Of a DNA stretch of 64,000 nt, positions 43,780 through 55,429 are shown one piece after another. This DNA comes from Butyriboletus loyo (lineage: Eukaryota > Basidiomycota > Agaricomycetes > Boletales > Boletaceae). The stretch is taken from positions 434,001-498,000 of the forward strand of contig JBBPSI010000001.1 in NCBI GenBank assembly GCA_038093515.1, read 5' to 3'. The notes under the pieces were generated by a model that was not told the origin of the DNA, made no database searches, and saw only the letters and a program-made list of their open reading frames with translations. How positions within the stretch are numbered: the first letter of the stretch is position 1; every line of letters begins with the position of its first letter. The position numbers and the translations under genes were made by a program.

Positions 43780-45759
43780 TTATTTCCAAACGGAAGGGAT
43801 TTTAGTCACCACTTCTGCCCACTTCTGCAGCCTCCCCGATTCCCAATCTTCAATATATGAAAGGCGACAAGCGGAACGTGCCTCTTCTGATCTTAATCTT
43901 TTCTCGGCATCACACCAGAATAGAATCCAGGCCCCCATCCGGATGTGACCTGTGCTACGCTCAAAGTACCACTTATTCACTGGGTTATTCGATCGGCTGC
44001 GCCATACGAGGTCTCGACCTTCTCCCTTTCCTTCTTTACCACCATTGGGATTGATGGAGAAGGGATGGCCTAGGCCGTATGATTCATCGTGGAGGGCAAC
44101 CCAAAGGAAGTCGACTGTACCGTCGCCCTGATGGCTGGGTAAGACAGCGAACTTGTCCAGGTACGACATTGGGGGAGAGGATGAACTGGGAACGGGCTCG
44201 TTGGTAACGATGGCCGCGCCAATGTAGTCTCCGGCAACTACCACAAAGTCAAGGCAGGTTTCTAGGCGTTTATAGTAGGCATCGATGTCAAGCGTCCGTT
44301 GGAAGGAAGTTTGAAGTAAATAATTCAATTTATCCCTGTCAACATTGGCCAAGTCGTGGATGACCTGTATCGGTTGACCGCGGCGGAGAAGAGTAGGTGT
44401 GTCGGGTGTCAGCTTGCGGTTGCCTTGCAAAAGTGCATGAGGGAGACTTGAGGAAACAGCGGGTTTATTGGTAATCAAGTTGGCTATGAGGGAACTCGGC
44501 GAACGATGTGAGACCATTATGGCAGATGAAGTTGGAGGCATGTACGAGAGGCACGTGCGTGCGAGGGCCAAATTTGATAGGGCAGACGGGCGGTCCGCGA
44601 GCCACGCAGGATTGAACGTGTTTCGGATGTAGTCGAATTCGGAGGTGAGATTGATCAAGAGATGGGGATACCCTGAACGTGCATAGGATGGTACGCCACC
44701 TTCCCGGTTGATGATCATCAGTCGCATAGGAGTGAGATTTATATTTTCTGAATAGTCCGCATGAGGATCTGATGGTTTTTGGGACTGCGATTTGCCGTCT
44801 AATTCGGCGGCCTCTGCCATGCCACGTGCGAGAGCTGCAACTACGTCGTCGGCGTTGACGCGGGTAGAACGGCAGAACGAATCTAGAGCGAAGGGGGGGA
44901 TAACAGGGATTTCACCAGCGCGGAGGGCTGAGCGAATTGGCGCGAGGTCTTCGGGGAAGACGTGCGCTTCGGGGAGAGTGGTACCATTGATGGATGTGTC
45001 ACCGTCTCCTGGTTTGGGTCCCAGGCGAACGAACGCACCGAGGACAGGACGCGCCTTGCCACCCTGGGCTTCGAGGGCAGCGACGACACGGTTGGTTTCT
45101 TCTGTAACAGCAGTTCGCTCGCGATCATCGCCTCTGGGTAGCTTGTCATGCTCGATGACAATGACACTGACTAAACCGAGTTTCTCCAAGTAAACCATGC
45201 CGCGAGAGATGCTGTCGAGCTGCCTGTCGGTGAACGGGCCCTGAAGCTTGACCAGAGCGGTGCGACAGTAGACCGGGTTGAGGATTGAAGATATGACGTG
45301 CCTTGTTTTTGTATCTGAACCTATGGATTTCTGTGTCGGTGGTGGTTCGTCAGACGTACGGCTGTGTGGGCGGGGGGCAGGGGGTGGGAGATCGAGGAAA
45401 GAGGGAGGGCGGGCGGGTTTGTTACGACGGTGGGGTTGGGGGATGCCGAAGCTATCTAGATACGACTTTGTGTCGCGCAGGGAGGGGTTTGCCCTCAGGA
45501 TGGAAAGAATGAAATCCTGTGTGAAAGGTGAGCGGTGTGGTGATCAGGAGGATATGCGTGGCGACTTGCGCTTTCTGACGGATCGAACTCGTCGCCCTCG
45601 GGGGTTAGGGATGAAGGGGGCGGTTGGCGGAGACTTCTGATTGTCTGGAAGAGGGATGAGCGGGGGCAGGATGAGATACGGCTGACATACTGCATAGAAG
45701 GCACAGAGGGTTGCCCTGCGCCGAGCGGCGAGGGGGAGGCGGGGCGAGAGAAAGGACAT
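43780..45759 (-). CDS. ARG2: N-acetylglutamate synthase, mitochondrial (Arg2 type)
   Basis: First committed enzyme of arginine synthesis: acetyl-CoA + glutamate to N-acetylglutamate, in the mitochondrial matrix. Two main exons joined by a 60-65 nt intron that links RRVRS to DFILSILRANPSLRDTKSYL. The N-terminus (MSFLSPRLPLAARRRATLCA) is Arg-rich and suits a transit peptide. An amino-acid-kinase-like domain follows (LVSVIVIEHDKL; LAPIRSALRAGEIPVIPPFA), then NVDRDKLNYLLQTSFQRTLD and the C-terminal fungal NAT domain with GDYIGAAIVTNEP, YLDKFAVLPSHQGDGTVDFL and WYFERSTGHI. The CoA-binding and C-terminal segments look intact. Ends WAEVVTKIPSVWK with the stop at 43780. About 640 residues. Confidence 0.92.
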
Positions 45760-45985
45760 GCTTTGGATGGAGGAGACGAGGAGCGGTATTTAACATGGAG
45801 GCTTGCTCGACGTGCTGTGTTTGCTGTGAGCTCAATCCGCGACTCGAACGGCAATGGCACATTCCCCTCATCTACTTCACAAAATGCTATTGGCGCTATC
45901 GACAAGTACGGACTCAAACGTCCCCCTCCATCTCCCCGTCAAAACGTCAGAATTCGAAAGTGTCGTCCGTGTGTCTGATGCATGC

Positions 45986-47703
45986 TCAGTCAGTAGAAAC
46001 AAGGGACAGACCGACACTCACATCCACCAGTATCACACTGTCTTCGCTGCACATCGCCTCCGTGAAGACTGGATCCCCCTCCGACGGCGCACCCAGCTTC
46101 CTCCGCAAGACCCGGTACGGCAACCTCGTGTGCACCTCTCCCACAAACACCCTGCTGCCCAGCACACTGATGTCTCCAACATGCCATTCAATCTCGCACG
46201 ACTCTGCCCCCTCCTGTCTGATATCCCTTCTGATCCCAAGCTGATTAAAGTCCCACACCTCCAATATCCGCGAGCCCCTACGACGTCCCTCTTGCCCGCA
46301 AATGATCGCGCTAAATCGAGTACCAAACACGTAGCACGCCCACACGTGCGAGTGCGGGGCGTCTGCTATCATCCGCGTCCCTGCGGGTCCCCACTCGGAC
46401 CACTCAAAATCGTGCCGAGTTTCGCCTTCCCCGAGCGTATCAACATGATCCAGAAACGTGTTCGACAGCGCGAACAGATCTATCAGAGTGACTTCTTCGC
46501 CCTGCATGACCCAAATCGTCACAATATACAGCCTCGGCCCAGGTCCGATCGAAAACGGCACTTGAACACTTGGATGTGGCGACCAGTCTGTACAAGGGTC
46601 CGACCGAATCAGGAAACCCAGTGGATGGACCCAGGGATAGCAGGCCGGGTATAGAAATGCACAGAGATAGTCCACGTCGTCGAATTGGGTCCTTTCGCCC
46701 TTGCCACGCTCTAGGTCTACCACGAAAAGCCGAGGCTGACTGAGGTTGAATTCGACGTCTCCGAAGCCACCTACCAGAATAAGGCGTTCGGTAAGAAACG
46801 CAAACGCCATCAGGTTGGTGCTGTAGGTGCTCTGAATGGTACCAGGGTGAGCACACGCAATCGTAACTGGTTTTCTCTTACCAGAACTGTCTCCCCTGTC
46901 TTCCAATTCCATACCACGAGCTCTGACGGCGCTATGCCATGACTAATGAAGTGCACAGCAACACGGTCGCTGTGGATCTGGATCGTGAATGTCAAATTTG
47001 CAGTGTGCAGGTCGACGTCATGTATGAGTATAGGCCCCTTTGTGACCAGAGGGTGCACCTTTCCGGTTGTCAGGGACCGTAGGTGTATCGAGGTTTCTAT
47101 TCGCGCATCATGTACGGTGGGTCTTGAAGGAGATAAACATACAGCCGTGAGAGAGACATATTGCTCACCGAAGAATTGGTTGTGCAATGAGGACGAGAAG
47201 ATCTTGAGCGGGATCCAACGTAAAGTCTCGTAAAATGAAATCCAGGTCGAGCGACCACAGCTGCTCTTGGATGCTGCGGTAATGAGACGGAAGGCGACGA
47301 AACACCAAACCGCGGCCGCCCAAATGGTTGGACTGGGCCAATACGCCACCATAGAGTTCATACAAGGAGCCCTGCAACATGCGGACATCTTTCAATGCGA
47401 ACCATCGCAAGGTGTGCCATGCAGCCTGGCTGTTGCGGAGCATAGACAAGCGATCGGCGTGACCCATGACGCTGGGAGGACCATTTCGCATGCCAGAGAC
47501 GGCCAGCTCGATTGTATACTGGCAGGAAGTGTTTTCCTGTACAGTTCCATGAAAAAGGCGGCACACCTGTCATAATGGTGTGATCGAGTCGGACAGCGTG
47601 GCAGAGGTGATGAATGACTCACGAGGCTACATGTGAGCAAGTCGTGATAGCCAAGATGCGAGAATACCTGGATGATGATCTCGACGGGGAAGAGGTCAAG
47701 CAT
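45986..47703 (-). CDS. F-box protein
   Basis: Start 47703: MLDLFPVEIIIQVFSHLGYH, DLLTCSL, then after an intron VCRLFHGTVQENTSCQYTIE, an F-box for Skp1 binding in an SCF ubiquitin ligase. The rest (about 500 residues) is beta-rich with no named domain recognised; it has short repeated strand patterns such as PRLFVVDLERG, LYIVTIWVMQGEEVTLIDLF, HVWACYVFGTRFSAIICGQE and RILEVWDFNQLGIRRDI, typical of the large basidiomycete F-box family. Ends VGLSLVSTD with the stop at 45986. It lies head to head with the UBE2O-type gene with 90 bp between start codons. Substrate unknown. Confidence 0.8.
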
Positions 47704-47793
47704 GATAGAGACGAAAAGTGCACGTGATCCGATGGGCTGTGGTGTAACAAGTCGATCTCTCCTTCCCGCCCAGTTTCACATCCGCAACGCTCA

Positions 47794-50700
47794 ATGTCGC
47801 CGCCGCTGTCTACAAAGGTGCTCTTCCACTCTCGTCCTCAACAATTTCTTCTGTTCACCCCCCCCCTCTAGTTTTACCAAGAGGACATCGTGAGACGAAT
47901 TGGTTCGCCGAACGTGCATGGCGTCGTACTGGTAACAAGTGGTGCTCTCCGTCCCCGCTCCGTCTCACAGTCCTTCTCAGCGCTGTTGGCATGATGCAGA
48001 TGATCTCCCTCCTATTCCAAGCCCCCTCATAGATCCGCTTATGCGCCCCCTCACCCGCGGCGAGGTTGGCGTGTCTTTCCTACCAGGCGGTCTTCGCGAG
48101 ATTGTCCTAGAGTCCGAGTACGAGCTCGTTGATCGCACTTTTCAGGCGGGGGATTATTGTAAACGCAGCATCGACGACGTTCGCTCCGGCGTCGTAGTAA
48201 GTACCCATGCACGGGCCAGGTTCGAACACGCCCTCAGCGGCGAGCCTGTCCAGGGCTGGAGAAACGTCAAGGATCTCCGTCACGCAGCCAGCGTCAATGC
48301 GGGCGACTATGTCGTATATGACGATTGGATAGGGCAAGTAAGAAATTCCCATGTTCTACATCTCTCACGATCCAACGCTGTCTCTCTATCAAGGTTATCG
48401 AGGTACGCATCTCTCGAAATGCGGTCTATAAGTTCGTTCACTCCCGCAGTTGTTCGATGAACTTGTAATCTCTGCATCAGGTACCCTTATTCGGATGCCG
48501 GAGATAAGCTCACGCCTCACGATCGGAGACAAAGGACTTGTATGTCAAGCTATCTTTTATGCCGTAGCGTCGAGTTGTCGAGAATTTTATCCAGGATATC
48601 TTGCCGCATCCTCTCACTTTCCACGGTATTCATAACGTTTGTCAAGGCGCCCCAATGCCAACAGTGAATGACACTGTGGTTGATCTCCAGCATACTGTGC
48701 TTGCCATATGTTGGCTTGCATTGAACCAGACGGTATGGTCGTTCAGTCTTTTTCCCGTCCTCCACTGATTTGAATTCTTAGCTTGATCTTGATACTGCAT
48801 TGACAAAGCGACGCCCTGAACGCTTTTGGCACGGAGAAGACCTCACAAAACTTACCGTTCTCAAGACAAAGTCCGGTGATATTCGTGTCGGTGATAAAGT
48901 GATTATTCCCTATGACGAGACCATCCCTGTCGTCTCGTTTGAAACTGGGGTCGAGGTCGATGGCAAGATTGATAGTCGCACACTGTGTGTCCAGGAAACG
49001 CGAACAACTGTGACTGTTCTATGGCAAGATGGCTCGAGAGAGACATTACCATCCACAAACTTGATCCCATACTTGAATGTTGATGAATATGATTGCTGGT
49101 GTGTACGGATTCTTCATCACAGGATGTCCGCTCGAATGTATCAACAGGCCAGGTGACCATGTGCTATGGAAGAATGAAGACCAGGAACGTGTAGCCGTAG
49201 TCCAATCCGTCAACTCCACGGACAGAGTCGCTGTCGTTCGTTGTGCAGATACGGGTACATTGGAAACGGTATCTGTCTTAGAACTCGATCCAAATGGAAC
49301 AGGAGACACGAGTCCCGATGTATTACATGGCCACGGTTTCGGCGTACGAAGGGGTGACTCGGTCTTCATACACCCTGCGGGTACCTCGAATGGGTTTGCA
49401 CCTCCACGAGTTCCCAAGATCGGCGAGATCGAGGAATGGGTTCGCGAACCACCGGTGCGAGCTGATGGTGAACTTTGTGGATGGAGATGTACCATGGCCG
49501 ATTTGGGGGCCCTGATAGCGGCTAATCGCAATACCCAACGACTTTTTCTCTACGATGTTTCTCTTCCCAGCTTGGATGGCAACTCTCTCTCATGGTTCGG
49601 GGAAGTTACCGAGGTATGTTTCGGAGATCTTGCTGACTCTTGTTTAACTAGTGATTACAGCTCCATCTGAATGGCTCAGTGGAAGTGACGCATCCAAACA
49701 TGGAAGTGTCTGTCTTGCCTCTGGACAGATTAACAAGACTATATGACAGTCTAGAGCAGATTGAGGATGATGGCTGGGACGAAGAAGTGTCAGACCGCGA
49801 CTCGAACGAGGAATACTCGGAGGGCATTTGGCTCCAAGATGGAGACGGTGTTTGGCGGTACGAGAAGAATTCTGACGACGATGAATGGGAGGAAACAGAC
49901 GAGGAACCAGAAGAAATGGAAGTTGACATTCCTTGGACAGAGACTGAATCATCACCGGGACTAGATGACGATTCACTCAACCCCCCTCCAAGTAATGCCA
50001 CACCGGATCTTGCTGATTCAGTTTCTCCGCTCCCTACTTCGCCCTCCACGTCCCCGGAGATGAGCCAAGAATTGGTTGTGAATACTACTTCAAAGGACAT
50101 GGTTGAGGAGGATGACGACTCGTTATGGAAACGCTTCGAGATCCTACCCTCTACCCCTATCGACCACGCCTTCTACTCCACGTCCGTTGGTCAACCCTCG
50201 AGAGCTTTCCTTGCTCGCCTGACCAAAGAGTATCGAGCTCTCTCCAATAGTTTACCAGGTGAATGACATTCGTGAGGATGATTACGCTTTGACCCTGATC
50301 ACATTTGCCAGACTCTATCATAGTGCGTGCATACGAGGATCGTTCGGATCTTTTGCGATGCTTGATCATCGGGCCAGAAAATACACCTTATGAGGATGCA
50401 CCATTTGTCATAGATTGGATGCTAGACTCCAATTTTCCTCAAAGCCCGCCCATAGCTCACTTCCACAGCTGGACAAATGGCAATGGGAGAGGTATGTACG
50501 CTCTGTTGTGATTCACTGACATGTGCTCACTACTATGTCAATCCGTATCATCCAGTCAATCCGTAAGTGAATAACAGCATACATGTCGCCTTGAACAAAC
50601 AGCCATACGTTTTTTTAGGAATCTTTATGAAGAGGGCAAGGTTTGTCTATCAATCCTAGGAACATGGTCCGGCGATCGCACCGAGACCTGGAGCGCGTCA

Positions 50701-51214
50701 AGATCGAGTTTACTACAAGCTCTTGTCTCCATCCAAGGTCTCGTACTAGTAAAAGAACCGTGGGTCGTAGTGTTTTATTAGTCGCGTTGTCTAAGAATCA
50801 TTTAGATGGTTCTGCGAGCCTGCGTACGAAAAGCTAAGAGGCACGGAAGAAGGCATGGTCAATAGGTCATAATTCCGCGCGTTGAAAAAAAAATTATGCT
50901 CACTTCTTTATAGTCGGCTATACAGCGAAAAGGCGTATGTCCTGTCAAGGGGATTCGTCCGCCGAGCCCTTGAGATTCCTCTTGGTGGTCTACAGCCAGA
51001 GATAAATTGGCTGTATTACACCAGGGGAAGGCTTGCCAAGATCCTCAGTGATGCCCGGCAGCTGATTGAGAAGAGCAAGAACGACCCTGCGGGTGACCAC
51101 GATCAAGACCTTGCGGTACCTCGACTAACTGCGGGAGGAATCATCACACTGGAACGGACCTTGGGAAAACTCCAAATTTTGCTGGACCGAAATCAAGTCA
51201 CAGGAACAGCATGA
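47794..51214 (+). CDS. UBE2O: UBE2O-type E2/E3 hybrid ubiquitin-conjugating enzyme
   Basis: Start 47794: MSPPLSTK, an intron, then [20 protein letters not shown]. Large N-terminal region with SH3/tudor-like conserved blocks ([100 protein letters not shown]). An acidic stretch ([17 protein letters not shown]) precedes the C-terminal UBC domain: [58 protein letters not shown] with the catalytic cysteine, and [20 protein letters not shown]. Ends RNQVTGTA with TGA 51212-51214. About 950 residues and at least a dozen exons. UBE2O acts as both E2 and E3 in proteins of this type; the fungal target is unknown. Confidence 0.87.
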
Positions 51215-51531
51215 TTAAACCATTTAGTATCTCTTCTAGAATTCTCTTGGTATGAAGTAGCAATATCTATCGGGAATGTTGTACGTTCATTGCTAATGTA
51301 ACCAAGTCGAAGCGGAGGCCCGCCGTGAATACCAAGTACGACGACAAGTGTTCGTAAATGCCCAACAAACAATTATTGCCTGTTGTAAGTTCCACGACAA
51401 TTGTGGAAAGCGTATACAGTAAAGAACGAAAGGAACAATGACAAGTTGCCCAAAAAAGTATTGCAAACACAAGCGCGCATGATCCCACAATATGTCCGTC
51501 GAACACATTGGACAATATTTACCAGATCCTT
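51215..51531. other. Convergent intergenic region, 3' flanks only
   Basis: 317 bp between the UBE2O and SKN1 stop codons. AT-rich, with short inverted stretches; no coding frame or RNA gene seen. Presumed terminator and polyadenylation region for both genes. Confidence 0.6.
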
Positions 51532-54232
51532 TCAGCACTGACCCAGGAAGCTGTTTTTTGGGAACGACTGTCCGTAGTCTTTTGTCCATGTCGTTAAGTT
51601 CGGGTTACTGTATGCTTCGATGTACCTTCAAATTTATGAGAACGCGCAACAGGACTGCTAGGGTACACACTTACTGGTCAATGTAAGCAGCGGTAGGGAA
51701 GTCCTTCGGATCACAGCCAATGTTGATCGCATTCTTTGGTTGGTAAACACGAATCCAGTCTATCTTCATGGTCGCCGGAAAGGTGAGCGCCGTGAAATCG
51801 GGGGCTGCAAAATTTGGAGAAATCCCCAGATTGGCAATCAAATACTGTGGGATAGCTTTTCAGCTGGCGTACACACAAGTACGGTAGATCGTGTACCATA
51901 GGTTCCTGCGGAATCGGTCTGTCTGAGATCTCGGTCAATGCATCAGATGTCATCCCGCTTGCATCCAATGTCCAGGCAACTTGATCATTTGTAATCCATG
52001 ATATGTACTTATGATTTCCTGTGAGATAAGAAGGTCCCAAGGACATCATGAAGCACTTACACCACCGTCGGACGTGTAACCTGGTACATCATTCGACATT
52101 AACAAGGGACAGTGTGAAAGGAATAGTAGGTACCTGGTTGATACTCATACCCATATGTCGCAAGGCATTGTGACTCCAGCTCGTAGCAGGACTGGTCTGT
52201 AACCATTCAGCGCATCGCGAGCATGACAAAGGGTGGCTGCTTACTTGTGGTCGTCACTCCTGAGGTAGCCTGCTGAAAAATACCACCCGTATATGGATTC
52301 AGCTGGGTGATAGACGGGTTTGGGATGTTGAAGTTGCCTGTAGTGTTTTTCCACACATAGGCAGCATTCATGGGCTAAGTGAACACTGTTTAGAGTGCAT
52401 AATTTATCACACAGCCCACTTACAGCCCACTGTGCAGATTGTGAGACTTGACCCTGAAATGGGGTACCCGAGATCTATAACCATGAGCAAGTGTGTGGGT
52501 TGTGGATGACATGACACACTTGGGATTCAAAAATATCGATCTCGGGTGCCGAACGACCAACATACGTTCCATCTGAGTGTACGGGTCCAGGATGTGATTC
52601 ACCTTTACATGTACATCTCGATAGACGTTGACCGGGAAGATAAGACAAGACGTCTCCATGGCTTGGGTCGCCGTTGACTAGAGCTGCCTGGGGTTCACCA
52701 TTGTGCGTCTGGTTCGCTACGGTACCAACGTCACAACTATCATAAGAATAGGGCCACTGGACGAAGATGAATACATATTATGCTCATAAGTAAAGGAAAG
52801 GTGCGTACCAGGCCCTCCAAAGAAGCACCGTAGCCCACGCGACCTAGCAATAGTATTTGAATCGATGAATGATCAATCTAGTGCGTACACTCACCTAGAT
52901 TGCCCATCGACCATACTGAAGAGGAGGGTTAGTGCGTCGACGACAAGAGGGGAATGTGCAAATCCAAACCTGCAGGCCAGAGTCCTAGAAGGGTACGGTG
53001 GTGTCAGCAGCGCGTGGTAATATATAGTCTGTGCGTACCGACTACGTTATTAGCCCCCGGTAAAGTGACGGATACTAATACCATGCCGCCAGTGAAACAA
53101 AACTTGTTCCAAGTGGAGAGCATTCCACTAACGTAATTGAGGTTGTTCATGCTTCGTTGTGCCATCGTAATCTCAAGTGCACCGTTCTTAGTTGTTATCT
53201 GGTCAGGCCAGTACCACTCCAGGTCGTTGGTCTGGTTTGCGTGTCAAGAACAATGCTAGATCGAAGAAAGGGGGTAAACGCTACCTGCCAGTAATGGAGA
53301 TCAGCTGCTTCCCAGTATGGATCATCACCAGGCCAAAAGGTACGGTTGTCGGTGTTGAATTCGTCGCTAAAAACCAGATGCCACTCCGAACCATCGGCGA
53401 AGGATGTCGCCGTAAAAGCCGAGGATGGGGTTTCGACGTCAATTAGACCAAAGCCATTCGGCATGGTAGGAATCTATGCGAAAGGCCATGAGTGGTGTGA
53501 CACAATAAAGCATATTGCTCCTTGCCTGGCCGCTGGCATTGGTACCACCTAAATTAAACCCGCCCGCGTAAGAGAGGGAGTGGGTGGTGAAATAGGATAT
53601 CATGGGATATCCGGCGCTGGAGAATGTGTCAAGATGAGGTTAAATCGAAGGAAAGTGACATACAAGAGGGCAACCAGGGCGACGGCGAGAAAGACCAGAC
53701 AACCAAGATTAGTTAGGCCTCTGTAAGTGAGCACGCTGCCGCCGTGGTCACGCTTTCTATCACGCCGTGGATCGGGATTGTGGAGAAAATCATCAGGTTC
53801 GGGGTGGTTCGGAGAGAGATCAGCTCCCCATGATTGGGGGTCGGGAGAGAGGGAGAACTAGAAAGAAGAGATTGGTGGGTGGGGAGGAGCACGGAGGGAG
53901 GGCTTGCCTTGTCGGAGATGGACTGTACTTGGGGTGCAAATGCCCGGCCTGCGGTTGCGCCGGAGTACGGAGAGTCGTTCTGGGAAAATGGATCACGTTA
54001 AGCGGGGGCGTGAGTGGGCGGGAGGAAGACGAACGAGGGAGTTGGCACTGGAAGCGGTTCGGATTGATGAAGGTGCTCTTGCGAACGCGGCCTGCACGCC
54101 TTGAGGACCCCTTGCGGAGGGAGGAAGGAGACTTGTGGTGGAGGGTGCGTTCGACGCAGCCTGGGCGTAGAAGCGACCCTTGGTATCAGGAGGTCGAAAA
54201 GTCATGGAGGAATAAAGAGCGGTGGTGGACAC
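51532..54232 (-). CDS. SKN1: Beta-1,6-glucan synthesis protein, Skn1/Kre6 type (GH16-like)
   Basis: Type II membrane glycoprotein needed for cell-wall beta-1,6-glucan. Start 54232 ([20 protein letters not shown]), a Ser/Pro-rich cytosolic tail, a membrane anchor ([16 protein letters not shown]), then GYPMISYF. The luminal domain is GH16-like: [88 protein letters not shown]. The catalytic-like motif is EIDIFESQI (E-x-D-x-x-E). Further Skn1 landmarks are [36 protein letters not shown] segments, [11 protein letters not shown] and the ending [20 protein letters not shown] followed by [10 protein letters not shown]. Stop TGA 51532. About 620 residues; at least a dozen short introns. Confidence 0.9.
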
Positions 54233-54332
54233 AACGAGGGGATACTACGAAATTTAGTGTACACTGTCGAAGACGACGACAACTTCCAAGACGACAACCG
54301 GCGCCCATTCCTGGAACAATAAAATTGATTAA

Positions 54333-55316
54333 CTAATTATAGTAATTAACTACGAGGGTCGCCATCCGCTCAACCACCGTCCCATTCGCCTCTCTCAATG
54401 CTGCGTCCCATCGCTCGTCCAGACCAACCGCACTCAGAAACGCCGACTTGTCTGTCAGGTAGCAACCGCGTGTCACACTCAAGACATCTCCATCGGACTC
54501 CTCGCACCATCTCTCCAGCGCCACGACGGAATCCCTCGCCTTCTTTACCATTTCACGTTTGGAAGGGCGTCCCTTTCTCTTGCGTGCTTCCACGGTTGAT
54601 GTCGGCATGGCCCCGGCATCCTCCACCACAACCTCGCGCGGGAGCGCTCGAGGACTCTGTGGATACATCTCTGCGTGTGGCAGGATCTGGAATGCTTGTG
54701 CCTGCAGCAGGTTAGACTGTACGTAGACAACATGGGGTCGAATAGGAAGCAAAAGCTCTCCATCAAGAGCATCGGGGAGCAACAATATCTCTTCGTACAC
54801 ATCTTACGTGACGCATCAGGCACGCGAAGGCAAACAATCTGAGCAAGCATGCGTACCGCAAGTTAGTTCTATTTGCGCAGCGGAACACAAGGACGGCGCC
54901 GAGGTAGATGGCTGAGTACGGAACATCGTGTACAGACCAAACAAGGCTGCAGCACGATTCAGGGGGGTCTCCCCGTCACTGATGCGTTCTGGCATACGTC
55001 AGGTCGGAGAAATAGGATTCTGATAGAGACACTGACCGGAGAAAAGTCGCATCACAACTCTGAGAAATGCTGCACGGGAGCGTGTGTCAAACACCTTGAA
55101 TTGGATCCATGTCCAGCCCTGCGTTTGCCAGATTTCCTTGAAGAGGGTAAACGGATGGTTCCGCGAGTGTGCAGACCGGGTGTACTGTTGCGAGTAGTCC
55201 TGTATGAGGCGGCTAACGTCTGCACGAGCAGCGTGGACAAACGCCGAGGACGTGAAATAGGCTGGCTGTAGTATGATTTCTCCACGACTGCTCGAGGGCG
55301 ACGGAGCGAGAGACAT
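54333..55316 (-). CDS. SNAPC1/SNAP43-like snRNA-gene transcription factor subunit
   Basis: Three exons. Start 55316: MSLAPSPSSSRGEIILQPAY, SSAFVHAARADVSRLIQDYS, NHPFTLFKEIWQTQGWTW, then RSRAAFLRVVMRLFS. Exon 2: ERISDGETPLNRAAALFGLY, TMFRTQPSTSAPSL; exon 3: DVYEEILLLPDALDGELLLP, QSNLLQAQAFQILP. The order (F-x-x-IW, LFGLYTMFxTQP, then the hydrophobic IRPHV-type turn and AFxxLP) matches the SNAP43 domain of SNAPC1, which with SNAPC3/4 drives snRNA gene transcription. The C-terminal part is a basic KRKGRPSK stretch (AT-hook-like) and a helical end. About 290 residues; stop at 54333. Similarity is by pattern only and moderate. Confidence 0.6.
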
Positions 55317-55429
55317 ACTCTCAAGCCAAAGCGGGATTACTTTCCTTTCCGATAAATTTACAAGCAAGCGTAAACATCCACGAACTGGATATTGAACCTC
55401 GTGCAGACACCCCGCCGCCTGCAGTGCCG

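Noticed and set aside
45854..46654. Plus-strand open frame of 266 codons
   Set aside because: Antisense to the F-box protein's C-terminal exon; low-quality composition and no recognisable domain.
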